From positions 148,056 through 212,055 of the forward strand of contig NZ_QKNX01000005.1 in assembly GCF_005239135.1 (NCBI RefSeq): 64,000 nt of DNA, read 5' to 3'. The position numbers were made by a program, and so were the translations under genes. Positions 26,632-35,229 of the stretch are shown here, in pieces. The DNA comes from Natronomonas salsuginis (lineage in GTDB: Archaea; Halobacteriota; Halobacteria; Halobacteriales; Haloarculaceae). The notes under the pieces are model-generated. The model searched no databases. It was not told the origin of the DNA and saw only the letters and a list, made by a program, of their open reading frames with translations. Positions within the stretch are counted from its first letter, which is position 1, and every line of letters starts with the position of its first letter.

Positions 26632-27872
26632 CCTCTGAGAAGATGTCTGGCGAACGTACCGGGCGGTCGCTCGCGAGTTCGTTCGAGCGATATCTTCAGG
26701 ACAAGGGGAAAGGTCGCGGTGGCGACGGCGGGAACTATCGACGAAACGCTGCACGCGAGCTCGAGCGGTTCGCCGAATGGGCAACCGGTGACCGCGGTGA
26801 CGACGATTGGACCGGAATTGTTCCGGACGACGCCGACCGAGAGCCAACCTTCGAGGACCTCGACGAGCGTGTCTTCCGGGAGTACGCTCGGCATCTCGCC
26901 GGCGATCGGGGACTCAAGCAGAATACGGTACAAACCTATTACCGCTATATCTCCGCGTGGTGTGGCTGGTGCGTCAATGAGGGCTATCTCGAAACCCATT
27001 ACGCGCAGCGGGCGAGTGCGATGGCGCCGCTGCCGGAGGACGACGGCCGCAAGCCCGGCGACCAGCAGGCCTGGACGTCCGAACAACGCCACGCCCTCAC
27101 CCGCTACATCGACGAACTGGCCCACGAGGACATCGAGGCATACACGACCCTCCCGGAGGATACTGATCCCCTAGACAAGCAGCGAGCACGCTACGCGGCG
27201 CTGAAGGCGGCTCGTGACCGGGCGCTCGTGTTCGTTCTCGCATACACCGCTGTCCGAGTTGGAGAGCTGCTTCGAGACCCGAATGATCCGCGCCGGCGTG
27301 GGGTTCGGTGGAACGAAATTTCGCTTGATGACGGGAGTATGGACGTCTACCGGAAGAAACAGCAGTGGGACGCTGCGAGTCTCCCCGACCCGGTGATCAT
27401 GCCGCTGCGAAGCTATCGTAAGCTGATGGACCCGCCGACAGAGCGCTGGCCGGTGTTTCCGACGTTCGACCAACGGACGCTTGCGGGGCTCATCCAGGAT
27501 GAGTTAGCTAATCGAGGGAAACGTCCAGAGGAAATTACTGACTTTCGTGAGGCGTACGCTCGCGACCTCCTGCTGGCACTCGATGAGGACATTCGGCCGC
27601 CGTCGATCACGACGGACGGCGCACGGTCGATTCTCCAACGACTCTCGGAGGCCGCAGAGATCGACATCGACCATCCGAAACACGATTATCTCGCCCCCCA
27701 TGGTGGTCGTCGCGGCATGGGTGAGGTCCTTGTCCGCGCGTTCGGATACACGGTTGCGGCCCGGTATCTCGATAACTCCGAAGAGATGGTTCGAGAGCGG
27801 TACTCACATATTGAGGCTGGTGAGTTAGGTGATGTTGCAGCCGATGCCCTAACTCAGATTGATAATCTTTAA
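26628..27872 (+). CDS. Tyrosine recombinase/integrase
   Basis: A 414-residue site-specific recombinase. The N-terminal SAM-like DNA-binding domain lies at ~20-130 (SSFERYLQDKGKGRG..., YYRYISAWCGWCVNEGYL). The catalytic domain has Arg in YTAVRVGELLRD (~209), HGGRRGMGE (the H-x-x-R box, ~357) and the nucleophile Tyr in RERYSHIEAG (~392). The ATG overlaps the previous stop by 4 bp, so the recombinase is translated with the HTH and TumE-like genes. That coupling is unusual: a stabilisation pair fused in expression to a plasmid- or island-type recombinase. Confidence 0.9.
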   Translation: MTSEKMSGERTGRSLASSFERYLQDKGKGRGGDGGNYRRNAARELERFAEWATGDRGDDDWTGIVPDDADREPTFEDLDERVFREYARHLAGDRGLKQNTVQTYYRYISAWCGWCVNEGYLETHYAQRASAMAPLPEDDGRKPGDQQAWTSEQRHALTRYIDELAHEDIEAYTTLPEDTDPLDKQRARYAALKAARDRALVFVLAYTAVRVGELLRDPNDPRRRGVRWNEISLDDGSMDVYRKKQQWDAASLPDPVIMPLRSYRKLMDPPTERWPVFPTFDQRTLAGLIQDELANRGKRPEEITDFREAYARDLLLALDEDIRPPSITTDGARSILQRLSEAAEIDIDHPKHDYLAPHGGRRGMGEVLVRAFGYTVAARYLDNSEEMVRERYSHIEAGELGDVAADALTQIDNL

Positions 27873-27910
27873 ACATCGTAGGTTAGCTTTGCTGGCGCGA
27901 CCGGTAGTTA

Positions 27911-27926
27911 CCACAACCAGTTGTGG
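27911..27926. promoter_or_regulatory. Palindrome after the integrase, candidate recombination site or terminator
   Basis: CCACAAC (27911-27917) and GTTGTGG (27920-27926) form an inverted repeat 38 bp beyond the integrase stop. It is not followed by a T-run. Tyrosine recombinases often act on a short inverted pair next to their gene. The gap 27873-28119 otherwise has no gene, only a TATA-like TATAAATTATATAC near 28009. Confidence 0.35.
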
Positions 27927-28119
27927 GTGTTATAATTGAAAGACGAGAGAAACTCACCGGTACCAGCGGACGAATCTGTAACTTGATTAACTCCTATACA
28001 GTGGGCCATCTATAAATTATATACAAATACGAAGCATCGAATCGTGGCGGCGCGGAACACCGGCTGAACACTGGCCGAGGCGTGCTGGAACACGCCCGAC
28101 CGCGCTTCCCTGAACAAGC

Positions 28120-28416
28120 ATGCATTCATACACTACCTGGTCTGAAACGACCACCAACACGACGAACGGTCGCCTCGAACTACCCTCCGATGCCTCGATG
28201 CTCGGGACGGACCGTCGGCGAGCGACTCACTACTACTCGCGTGCGACGAATCAGGTCGTTGTCGTTGCTACGGCAGATCTCGTCAATCGATACAATCTCG
28301 GTCGTCACTCGCTGCTCACGTGGGTGACGTACATCGCATTGAAGTGTGGCTTGCACGCCCTCGACGATGCTAAGTGGTTTCTCGAACTCCTCGCAGAGGC
28401 ACTGGTGCGAACATAA
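28120..28416 (+). CDS. Small haloarchaeal hypothetical protein
   Basis: A 98-residue protein, not assigned to a known domain. Visible segments are SDASMLGTDRRRATHYYSRA, TNQVVVVATADLVNRYNLGR and HSLLTWVTYIALKCGLHALD. The fold appears mixed alpha/beta with a strongly conserved-looking aromatic core. Its TAA overlaps the next ATG (TAATG), so it is coupled to the zinc-finger gene. A TATA-like box lies about 110 bp upstream. It is probably an accessory plasmid gene. Confidence 0.6.
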   Translation: MHSYTTWSETTTNTTNGRLELPSDASMLGTDRRRATHYYSRATNQVVVVATADLVNRYNLGRHSLLTWVTYIALKCGLHALDDAKWFLELLAEALVRT

Positions 28417-28559
28417 TGGCCATCGCTGTTCTCAACACCGATGTGGCCTGTCCGGAGTGTGGTCATACGGCTGCCTGGGCACACACCATCTCCGACGCTC
28501 CTTCAGCCGAAGAAGCGTTCCAATGCCCAGAGTGCAACGTAGTCTGGCGGTCACATTAA
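28416..28559 (+). CDS. Small zinc-ribbon protein
   Basis: A 47-residue protein with two CPEC knuckles (ACPECGHTAAWAHTI and FQCPECNVVWRSH), a complete zinc ribbon. Such tiny proteins can bind nucleic acid or a transcription partner. Start ATG 28416 overlaps the previous stop. The size and clean motif make it a real gene even though it is short. Confidence 0.7.
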   Translation: MAIAVLNTDVACPECGHTAAWAHTISDAPSAEEAFQCPECNVVWRSH

Positions 28560-28937
28560 AACTCCTCAGGATTCATCATTCGTTTCCCACTCGGGGCGTC
28601 GTGTCGATAATAGAAGTTCAGTAACAACAGTACGAAGTTTCGCTTCACCAGTCCATGGAAAGCACCGATCGTATAATTTGAATTTGCGAAACTTTTGCGA
28701 TGGGCCCAACTATACGTCGCTGGTTCTACTCCCTCATGCGTTCGGTCGTCGATAACATCCCAGACCGTTTTTCGTCGATATGGATCCCTGTCTCTCAAGC
28801 ACGAGCAACGAACGAGAAAATCGAACGCCAAGAATCGGCACCACGACCGGACCTTCCCGAAGCTGTCGTGACGGCACTCGAGTTTGACGAACCCGATCTC
28901 AAGGCCATTGAGGTCAACGTGAATTGACAGATTCCAC
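28560..28937. other. Stretch with two weak opposing ORFs
   Basis: A minus ORF (28556-28831, 91 aa, with a short hydrophobic run NFVLLLLNFYY) and a plus ORF (28700-28927, 75 aa, ending VVTALEFDEPDLKAIEVNVN) overlap. Neither matches anything I know, and both could be debris. The plus ORF has the more halophilic composition. Confidence 0.3.
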
Positions 28938-29228
28938 TTACGGACCGAATACCGCCTCGGGATCGACAGGGCCTTGCATGATGAGTGTTTGGTCGGACGG
29001 CATCCGAATCTCGGGGTCGGGCTCGTCGAATGAAAGCCCCATAAATGATGTCAGCCACTCGGACGAGTCTTCCCAGGTATGCCTCGGGTCGTCGACGTCG
29101 TCCCGGAATCGGAGGACGATAACACCCGTTGCGGGGGAGTGCGGCCCGTCGAAGTGGATTGTTTCTCCCGCTGTTTCGATCTGCTCTCTTGGAAGTCGCA
29201 GATTGAGGTTGGAAATATCCGGATACAC
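28938..29228 (-). CDS. Small acidic hypothetical protein
   Basis: A 96-residue ORF with regular acidic composition (VIVLRFRDDVDDPRHTWEDS, EWLTSFMGLSFDEPDPEIRM). Upstream of the ATG the frame stays open for about 20 codons (TDLVEYLPQGVFTRVYPDIS), so the native start may be missing or non-ATG. I see no known domain. It could be the C-terminal part of a longer haloarchaeal protein cut at about 29300. Positions 29229-29515 contain no other gene; near 29505-29530 there is a GC-rich hairpin belonging to the neighbouring ISH3-type element. Confidence 0.45.
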   Translation of the reverse strand: MYPDISNLNLRLPREQIETAGETIHFDGPHSPATGVIVLRFRDDVDDPRHTWEDSSEWLTSFMGLSFDEPDPEIRMPSDQTLIMQGPVDPEAVFGP

Positions 29229-29515
29229 GCGAGTGAAGACACCTTGTGGGAGATATTCAACCAGGTCTGTGTGAGGTTCGCCGGACAGGTAGTGCGGAGT
29301 TCGTTACTTCCCGAACGATCCGAGAGACCGCTGCCTGAACGCCACGAAACAGTTACTTTCTGTATGATTTGACGGTCAGCCTCTGCCGCTACCGCGGCGT
29401 AGATCGAGGCAGTTCCAATTCACCGCTCCGAACAGACGATAGCAACCGAGTCTTGGCGGTATCTGACGAAAGCTGTTGCTCACCGCCCAACGGGCAGGCC
29501 GTGGGCTGACCCCGG

Positions 29516-30581
29516 TCAGCCCGCGGCCGTTGCTTGTGACGCCGGCACGCCAACCCCGTTCGCTTTGATCTTCCACCGACGCCGTAACTCCTCTTCCAGC
29601 TCGTGACGAATCCAGTCACAGAACGTCTTGAACGTGAACTCTTTGGGCAGGTCGCGCCCGCCCTGCCGTGGGCGGGCGACGACTGCCCACCTGAGCACCA
29701 GCCACAAGTTCTCCAGCAGTGCTGCAACGAGCATGACCGCAAACCGCACGACGCGATCACGCGTGCTTGCCCCGATCTCCGTTTTGGTAGGAGACAGCAA
29801 CCGCGAGCTGGAAGCGCAGTTCCCGCTCGCTGTCCTTGTACATGCGATAGGTCGTCATGTACGACTTGTGCGTATCGAGCTTGTCCTTAATCCGGTCACC
29901 CTTCTTGGGCATGTGAACGACCGTTGCAGCGATATCACGAGCACGGCGGATGACGCGCTCGTTGTAGAAGCCGCTGTCGGCGAGCAGGAGTTCGATCTCG
30001 AACGGATAGTTCTCGACGCGGGCGAGCACGCGCTCGACCGCGTCGGCCTCGTCTTCGTCGTTGCGGACGTACGTCATTGCCAGCGTGACCGGCTTCTCGT
30101 TGGAGACGACGTAATCTGTACAGTAACGGTGGCAAGTCGTTGTACCGTCTTTGGGAGCCATCCAGCAGAGTTCGCCTTCGTCGGCGTAGTGCTCGCCGTG
30201 GTAGGGGTTGTCGATGAAGTCGATGGAGACGATTCTCGACCCCGACCGGTCGAGAATCGTCATGGCGAGGCGTCCAAGCAGGAGGTTGGCCACGACTCCG
30301 AGCCAGTGACGGTTGAGCGTATGCAGCCAGTTGAAAACGGTGTCGTCACACGGTGTGCCGTCGGTATCCTTGCACGTTTCCCAAATCGAGGTCTGATTGG
30401 TGCAGGCCAAGATGACGACGAGCCAGATGTCGCCGGGGTCGAGGGGGCTCCCCTCGACACCCGGCAACGGGAGTGGAGTGATGAATTCTTCCGCTACGCC
30501 TTTTAACTCCGACGCCGAAAAGTACCCGTCTGGATCGGGTATGCTGAACACATTCTTATCCAGACACTTTCGTGTGGTCAA
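29516..30581 (-). pseudogene. ISH3-type transposase with internal deletion
   Basis: The 5' frame (30581 to 29757, 274 aa) carries SRIVSIDFIDNPYHGEHYAD (first catalytic Asp) and EIELLLADSGFYNERVIRRA (second Asp), then FQLAVAVSYQNGDRGKHA and a stop. The 3' frame (29800 to 29516) gives ENLWLVLRWAVVARPRQGGR, LPKEFTFKTFCDWIRHELEE. The block between, which should hold the catalytic Glu (IETSYRKF-like), has been lost with a frameshift. The element is dead. A shorter relic of the same family is at 48864-49058. Confidence 0.85.
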
Positions 30582-30640
30582 TTCGGCGATTCAATTCGAC
30601 CGATTACGTCAGTTGGGAAGTACAGGATGTGCTGCAATCC

Positions 30641-31570
30641 ATGCTGACAACCAGTGAGTCGGAGGTCTCGTTCGAGGAGACCGACACCCGATACGACGAG
30701 ATGCACAGTACCATCGAAGACTGGATCGACAAGCTCGTCGCAGACGTCGACGAGGCAAAAGCCAGCCAACAGTTCCAAGAGTGGCTCGAGGTCCAGGCCT
30801 GATTCCACGACTACTCCCATCGCAACACCCTCTTGATCAAGCTCCAGTGTCCCGAGGCACCCCGCGTGGCGGGCTACAATACGTGGAGGTCGGAGTTCGA
30901 CCGGTACGTCCAGGAAGGCGAACAGGCGATCTGGATATGGGCACCCATTATTACGAAGCAGTGCCCTGAGTGCGAGAACTCACCGAGCTACCACGAGCAA
31001 AGCGGCTGTGACTATGACGAGACACCGCCAGAGGAATCGTCGAAAGGACTGGTTAGATTCAAACCAACGGCAGTCTTCGATGTGTCTCAGACCGAGGGCG
31101 AACCGCTCCCCGAGCTGGAAGCCGAGGCAGCTGGTGACGCCGACGACCTGGTGCCAGCGCTCCTTGATCCGGCACCTACTCTCGATATCGACGTCCGTGT
31201 CGTCGACGCTGCCGAGTGGGAGCATGGCGACGCGAAAGGCGTCTGCAAACACCGGACTCTCCACGAGGGCCAGCCCGTCGTCGAAGCGAAAGCCCGCTCA
31301 AATCAGGCCGATCTCGCGGTGACATTGGTTCACGAGTACGCCCACGCGCTGCTTCATTTCGATGGCGGCCACGAGCCCGAGCGCGCAAAACGCGAGGTCG
31401 AAGCGGAAGCCGTTGCGTACATCGTCGGGCGGTATTTCAACCTGGATACGAGCGGGTCAGCGTTCTATCTTGCCGCGTGGCAGGACGATGATCCCGAGGT
31501 GATTCAGGATCAACTCGGGCGGATCAGTTCGACCGCGCAGGAGGTCATCGACACAGTTGTAGAGGGCTGA
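30641..31570 (+). pseudogene. ArdC-like protein with ImmA/IrrE metallopeptidase domain, single in-frame stop
   Basis: From ATG 30641 the frame reads STIEDWIDKLVADVDEAKAS and QEWLEVQA, then TGA at 30800-30802. It continues in the same frame with FHDYSHRNTLLIKLQCPEAP and IWIWAPIITKQCPECENSPS. The C-terminal half has the zinc-protease motif VTLVHEYAHALLHF and EVEAEAVAYIVGRYF. Domain order (ArdC-type N-terminal ssDNA-binding part, then M78-like peptidase) is common on haloarchaeal plasmids and may aid plasmid entry or stress control. The stop stands where relatives have a basic residue. Either the gene is dead, or the downstream part is expressed alone. Confidence 0.8.
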
Positions 31571-31588
31571 ACACGCCTTCCCCGGCTA

Positions 31589-31629
31589 TTAACCAACGCC
31601 TGGGGAACTTTGTCCACACTGTTGGTTAA
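31589..31629. repeat. Inverted pair TTAACCAACG-N21-TGTTGGTTAA (copy B)
   Basis: Same arms as copies A, C and D with one changed base, 21-bp spacing. It lies between the convergent ends of the ArdC-like and nucleotidyltransferase pseudogenes, where no start codon is near. Confidence 0.75.
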
Positions 31630-31692
31630 TTCGTTCAGCGTTCGACCACGTGTGTTTCGATCGGTCCCGAGATACCCCACTGACAGTCGATA

Positions 31693-32388
31693 TTATGGTT
31701 CAGAATCAATTCGGCGCTGCTGGTCACGAAGGTACTCAACGACGGCATCGATATCCTGTTCGGGAACCGTTTGTTGTTCGAAGACTCATTTGAATGCATC
31801 TGCGAAATCCTCCGACGTGAGGCGGTTAAGGACAGTCTCGATGCGACCAGCGAGCTTCTTGGACTCCCCGCGATGCAGATGAGTCGCGATCCGGTCGAAA
31901 TCCGCGCCAGCAGCCAGCACCACCAGATCCCGGGAGTCTGCCTTGCGGCCACTGTGGAGTTTCACCGCGAACAGCAACTCCCGTTCCGGAATCCTGGCTG
32001 TTACCGGACGCCCGGTTCGCAGTTCCTCGGTGACAGAGTGCTAGGCCAGATAGCGATGCGACCACTCAGCTTCCGTCTGGCGACAGCCCAGCGCGTCCAC
32101 CATCGCGTCGAACCGAACCGGATTCCCGATATCTTTCGTAAACCGGATAGTCCGGCCCTCGTAGAGCTCGTTTCGCTCGACATCGGCCGTTTTCTCGTAG
32201 CCGCGGTCGGTGAGAAGGTCCGTGTAGTCGTCGACCGCTTGGGCCGGAATGACGACGTCGACGTCCGTGGTGAAGCGTTGATTGAACGCCGCGATCGCCC
32301 ATCCACCGACGAGCACGTACGGCAGGTCAGAGTCAATGACGGCCTCCAGCGTGTCCAGCAATTCATCTTCGCGTTCACCGAGACTCAT
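31693..32388 (-). pseudogene. Nucleotidyltransferase toxin (AbiEii/MNT-like) with two in-frame stops
   Basis: The intact N-terminal part (115 codons) has the family pattern YVLVGGWAIAAFNQRFTTDV, DVVIPAQ with the GG(W) and DxD catalytic site. A TAG at 32041-32043 (a Glu position in the reading EWSHRYLA-stop-HSVTEELR) interrupts it. The same frame continues SVTEELRTGRPVTARIPERE, KLHSGRKADSRDLVVLAAGA to a TGA at 31788-31790. A third open part, VFEQQTVPEQDIDAVVEYLR, ends at 31693. The reading frame is never shifted; only two single-base nonsense changes broke it. It overlaps the regulator start by 4 bp, so this is the toxin position of the pair. Confidence 0.85.
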
Positions 32389-33059
32389 GCATTGAGACGC
32401 GGATCCTCGTGGAATGCGTCGATATCGCGGTCATATTCATCGGCGATCATCTCCAACGCCGGCTCGTAGTTCACCCGGTAGTTCAACACGTGCTCGATTG
32501 CCTCGTCCAACGGAATGACCGGATTGCCGTCAACCCACTCGCGAGTGATTTCCCCACTCGTCGGGAACAACACGTACGAGACGGTCGCGTCGTAGTCGGT
32601 CGCATCCGGCCGCTCTTCGATCCGGCTCGGAATCCCGAACTCATCAAAGAACGCCGTCCACTGTTCGACATCGCGGTCGGCAACCTGGATGAAGATCGGA
32701 TAGTCGTCGTGGCCGCGGGCGATCTGATAGCCGCCGTGGGTCCAGACGTAGACGCCGTCGATTTTCGTGTACGCAAAGGGCATCCCGGCGAAGTGCGGAA
32801 TGACGTAGCCGTCGTCGATCGAGGGAGGAACCGAGCGGGAAATAGCGGCGACGAGATCGTAGTAGCGATCCCTGACAGCGTAATTCTCGATGTAGACGCC
32901 GTCCTCGCGCCGGATGAAGCCTGCGTCCTCCAACCGCTCGATCCAGTCGTAGACCCACGAGTAGGAGCCGTCGATCTTCTGGGCGATTCGACGGATCGAG
33001 TCGCCGGGTCGGGCCGCGACCATGATTTTCGCCGCGGTCTCGTCGACGTACTCCATCAT
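32385..33059 (-). CDS. AbiEi-like winged-helix antitoxin/regulator
   Basis: A 224-residue intact protein. The N-terminal wHTH is KIMVAARPGDSIRRIAQKID, GSYSWVYDWIERLEDAGFIR. The middle and C-terminal region (IPHFAGMPFAYTKIDGVYVW, GYQIARGHDDYPIFIQVADR) resembles the neutralising domain of haloarchaeal regulators paired with nucleotidyltransferases. The following gene overlaps by 4 bp and is the broken nucleotidyltransferase. The antitoxin therefore persists while the toxin is lost, as expected after plasmid decay, or it keeps another regulatory job. Start ATG 33059; an alternative one codon later is possible. Confidence 0.75.
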   Translation of the reverse strand: MMEYVDETAAKIMVAARPGDSIRRIAQKIDGSYSWVYDWIERLEDAGFIRREDGVYIENYAVRDRYYDLVAAISRSVPPSIDDGYVIPHFAGMPFAYTKIDGVYVWTHGGYQIARGHDDYPIFIQVADRDVEQWTAFFDEFGIPSRIEERPDATDYDATVSYVLFPTSGEITREWVDGNPVIPLDEAIEHVLNYRVNYEPALEMIADEYDRDIDAFHEDPRLNA

Positions 33060-33189
33060 CGTTAGTTATCGGTATCGCATCTAACGGTATTAGTTTTGTC
33101 CCCTGTATTCCCTATGAAGTTATCGCTATACAGATACGCTATTTTGGCTCTGGTAGTCCGATCCGGCTCAGCATTCGAGCAGAGAGAGT

Positions 33190-33231
33190 TTAACCAACAG
33201 AGGAGACGATTGATCGGTATTTGTTGGTTAA
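33190..33231. repeat. Inverted pair TTAACCAACA-N22-TGTTGGTTAA (copy C)
   Basis: Perfect arms, 22-bp spacing, ending 52 bp upstream of the SWIM-finger gene start. The position is that of an operator or upstream activating site. Confidence 0.8.
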
Positions 33232-33283
33232 TTTTATCAGCGCCCGCCGAGGGGTGGAGGCGCACTCCCGTCTCCACCGACCC

Positions 33284-34102
33284 ATGACCGACCGATATCC
33301 ACCGATCGTTCTCGACGAGTCAGAGCGAGTCGCAGAGCACCACGAGCAGGTCGCCCAATCTTCAGACAATCCGAATCACGAGTATCTCCGGTACGCCGTC
33401 CTTCGGCTGCTCGAAGACGAGGGCGACGACACATCGGTGGAAATACCGCAGATTGACGGCGTGACCGTCGGATACGGGGAGGACAAGGCAATGTACGAGA
33501 GCTGGGACGACGACGTCGAGTGGTGGGAGACGGTTCCGCCGCAGGCGAAATGTACTCGCTTCCGGATATTCTACCCCGACAAGCACGAGGCTGTTCCGCG
33601 AGTCATCGTCGACGTGATGGCAGCACTCGGGGCGTGGCGTGTCTGGACTGGGAGTGCAGCCGCCTGTGGCTCCTACGATCATCGCGAGCGGCAGGAAGGC
33701 CACTATTTGTGGCCGGAAGGCCATCCGGTCGAAGACCTGCTGCAGGATCGGCTCCAGAGTCGTGCCAGCGCCGTCACACCAGACGGTGGACAAACTGGCG
33801 ATGTTCGCGACCGGATGGTCGTCACGGAGGATTCGAGCCAGTATACAGACCTCGAACCACGAACTCGACGGGCCGTCGACGAATCGATGGCTGTCTCGCT
33901 GCTCGAAAAGGGTGGCCGGTACGAGGTCCGATCGGCGTCCGGAAACTGGTACGAAGTCGACGTGATCAGCGAGTCGTGTACGTGTCCAGACTGGCGGAAG
34001 CGTACGCCCGAGGGCGGCTGTAAACACCTCCGGCGAGTCGATCAGGAGATCAAGCAGGGGCGGGTCCCACGACCTGATGGGCGTCTCCCCTCGAACTCGT
34101 AG
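33284..34102 (+). CDS. SWIM zinc-finger protein
   Basis: A 272-residue protein from ATG 33284 (MTDRYPPIVLDESERVAEHH). The C-terminal SWIM finger is CTCPDWRKRTPEGGCKHLRR (CxC...CxH), after a VRSASGNWYEVDVISES strand pair. The N-terminal ~150 residues (ATVGYGEDKAMYESW-like acidic region, FRIFYPDKHEAVPRVIVDVM) are not recognised. SWIM domains bind DNA or proteins in recombination and plasmid proteins. The gene follows the inverted repeat copy C by 52 bp and precedes copy D, suggesting shared control. The upstream in-frame codons from 33221 overlap the repeat and are unlikely to be translated. Confidence 0.78.
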   Translation: MTDRYPPIVLDESERVAEHHEQVAQSSDNPNHEYLRYAVLRLLEDEGDDTSVEIPQIDGVTVGYGEDKAMYESWDDDVEWWETVPPQAKCTRFRIFYPDKHEAVPRVIVDVMAALGAWRVWTGSAAACGSYDHRERQEGHYLWPEGHPVEDLLQDRLQSRASAVTPDGGQTGDVRDRMVVTEDSSQYTDLEPRTRRAVDESMAVSLLEKGGRYEVRSASGNWYEVDVISESCTCPDWRKRTPEGGCKHLRRVDQEIKQGRVPRPDGRLPSNS

Positions 34103-34220
34103 GATCGCCCAGCGTTCGAGAGCTCCCGAGGCTACTGTAACTGCAGACGAAACTCCTTGATGTAGAGTTTCGAGTAGTGTTACAGAAGCTGGAGAACCGG
34201 TGAGAGCCGTTGATAGCGAC

Positions 34221-34261
34221 TTAACCAACAAAACTATTGTTTCGTGGGTCGTGTTGGTTAA
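34221..34261. repeat. Inverted pair TTAACCAACA-N21-TGTTGGTTAA (copy D)
   Basis: Perfect arms, 21-bp spacing, ending 14 bp before the ATG of the small gene at 34276. It therefore overlaps the core promoter, which fits a repressor site. Confidence 0.8.
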
Positions 34262-34275
34262 CACGAGAGTAGCCG

Positions 34276-34599
34276 ATGTCCTACGAACCCCCGACCCCAC
34301 CGGCGAACCTCCCAACGGAGATCATCAACACGCTCAACGAGTCGGACCCGGAGCAGCTCCGAGACGTTGCGACGTACGCTGAAGCGCTCGCCGAGCACCA
34401 GGAACGAGAGGCCCGTCTTGAGGAATCGGCAGATCAAGAAGAGGTCGAAGAGCGACCAAACGATCTCCCGGACGACGTCCCTGCCAAAGCGACAATCACG
34501 ATCAAGGAGATCAATGACAATCGCTACTACTACTGGCAGTGGCGGGAGGGTGATTCAGTGAAGTCGAAGTACAAAGGCCCGGTCAACCCGGACGAGTAA
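34276..34599 (+). CDS. Small DUF6788-like protein
   Basis: A 107-residue acidic protein. The C-terminal part ATITIKEINDNRYYYWQWRE, SVKSKYKGPVNPDE, matches a short beta-sheet module found in plasmid and mobile-element proteins (R-Y-Y-Y-W-x-W-R-E-G...K-S-K-Y). The N-terminal half is a helical acidic stretch (LRDVATYAEALAEHQEREAR). Function unknown. It is the last gene before the replication origin, with copy D of the inverted repeat at its promoter. Confidence 0.7.
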   Translation: MSYEPPTPPANLPTEIINTLNESDPEQLRDVATYAEALAEHQEREARLEESADQEEVEERPNDLPDDVPAKATITIKEINDNRYYYWQWREGDSVKSKYKGPVNPDE

Positions 34600-35229
34600 A
34601 AATCGATGATGGAGGACACCCACCCCACGTTTCCGTCGTAACTGGATGTTGGTGGAGGGGGTGGCGCTGATTTCGAAGGGACCACACCCCCCGCCTTTCC
34701 GTCGTTTCTCCACGACGGCATAGGGAGAGGCTACGATAGTGCTATGCAGCCGCTAATTCTGTTGACCTATAACCAATCTAGAGATGAACTGACTTCTGCA
34801 ACACATAGATTAAAGTAGTATAGCTGAGAAACGCTCACTAAGCGTACTTCGGCCAAAGAGGGGGCGAAGTACTTCGCCCCCTCAGCTGAAACAATCCTTT
34901 CCAGTTGTTTCTGCAGACGGCCAGTATTGGACGGCTAGGCCGCTCTCGTCTTTGGTATCTCATCGTGGACGTCTTCTTCGAGTCCCCTCCCCGCCTGTTC
35001 GGTGATTACGACGGAAACGTGGGGGGTGTGGGTTCGGGATTCGACATCAAGGCGACGCTTCCGTCTACGGGTTTCCTCTCTCACGTCGGAAACGCGGCTA
35101 TATTATCAGTAATCCAACTCCACCGAATGACGGCATTTTCCGGCTGATATCGGACAAGGAACGTCGGAAACGTGGAGTGGCATTCTCCACTAGATTTATA
35201 CTCCCTCCGATCACACCGTGTGATATTCA
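34600..35229. other. Replication origin region, left cluster of origin-recognition repeats
   Basis: No gene. Repeats of the haloarchaeal origin-box type, core ACGACGGAAACGnGGGG, are present in both orientations: reversed at 34623-34641 and 34687-34708, forward at 35006-35024, 35083-35097 and 35161-35177. An AT-rich stretch at about 34741-34830 lies between the opposing boxes and is a candidate unwinding element. Together with the orc1/cdc6 gene at 35230 this is the expected layout of an archaeal origin. Confidence 0.85.
34858..34883. repeat. 26-bp perfect palindrome inside the origin
   Basis: GAGGGGGCGAAGT and its exact complement abut with no spacer. The site lies between the AT-rich segment and the forward origin boxes. 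It could be a protein-binding dyad or a cruciform; as an RNA it would form a strong hairpin but lacks a U-tract. It is not a standard feature of origin boxes. Confidence 0.8.
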
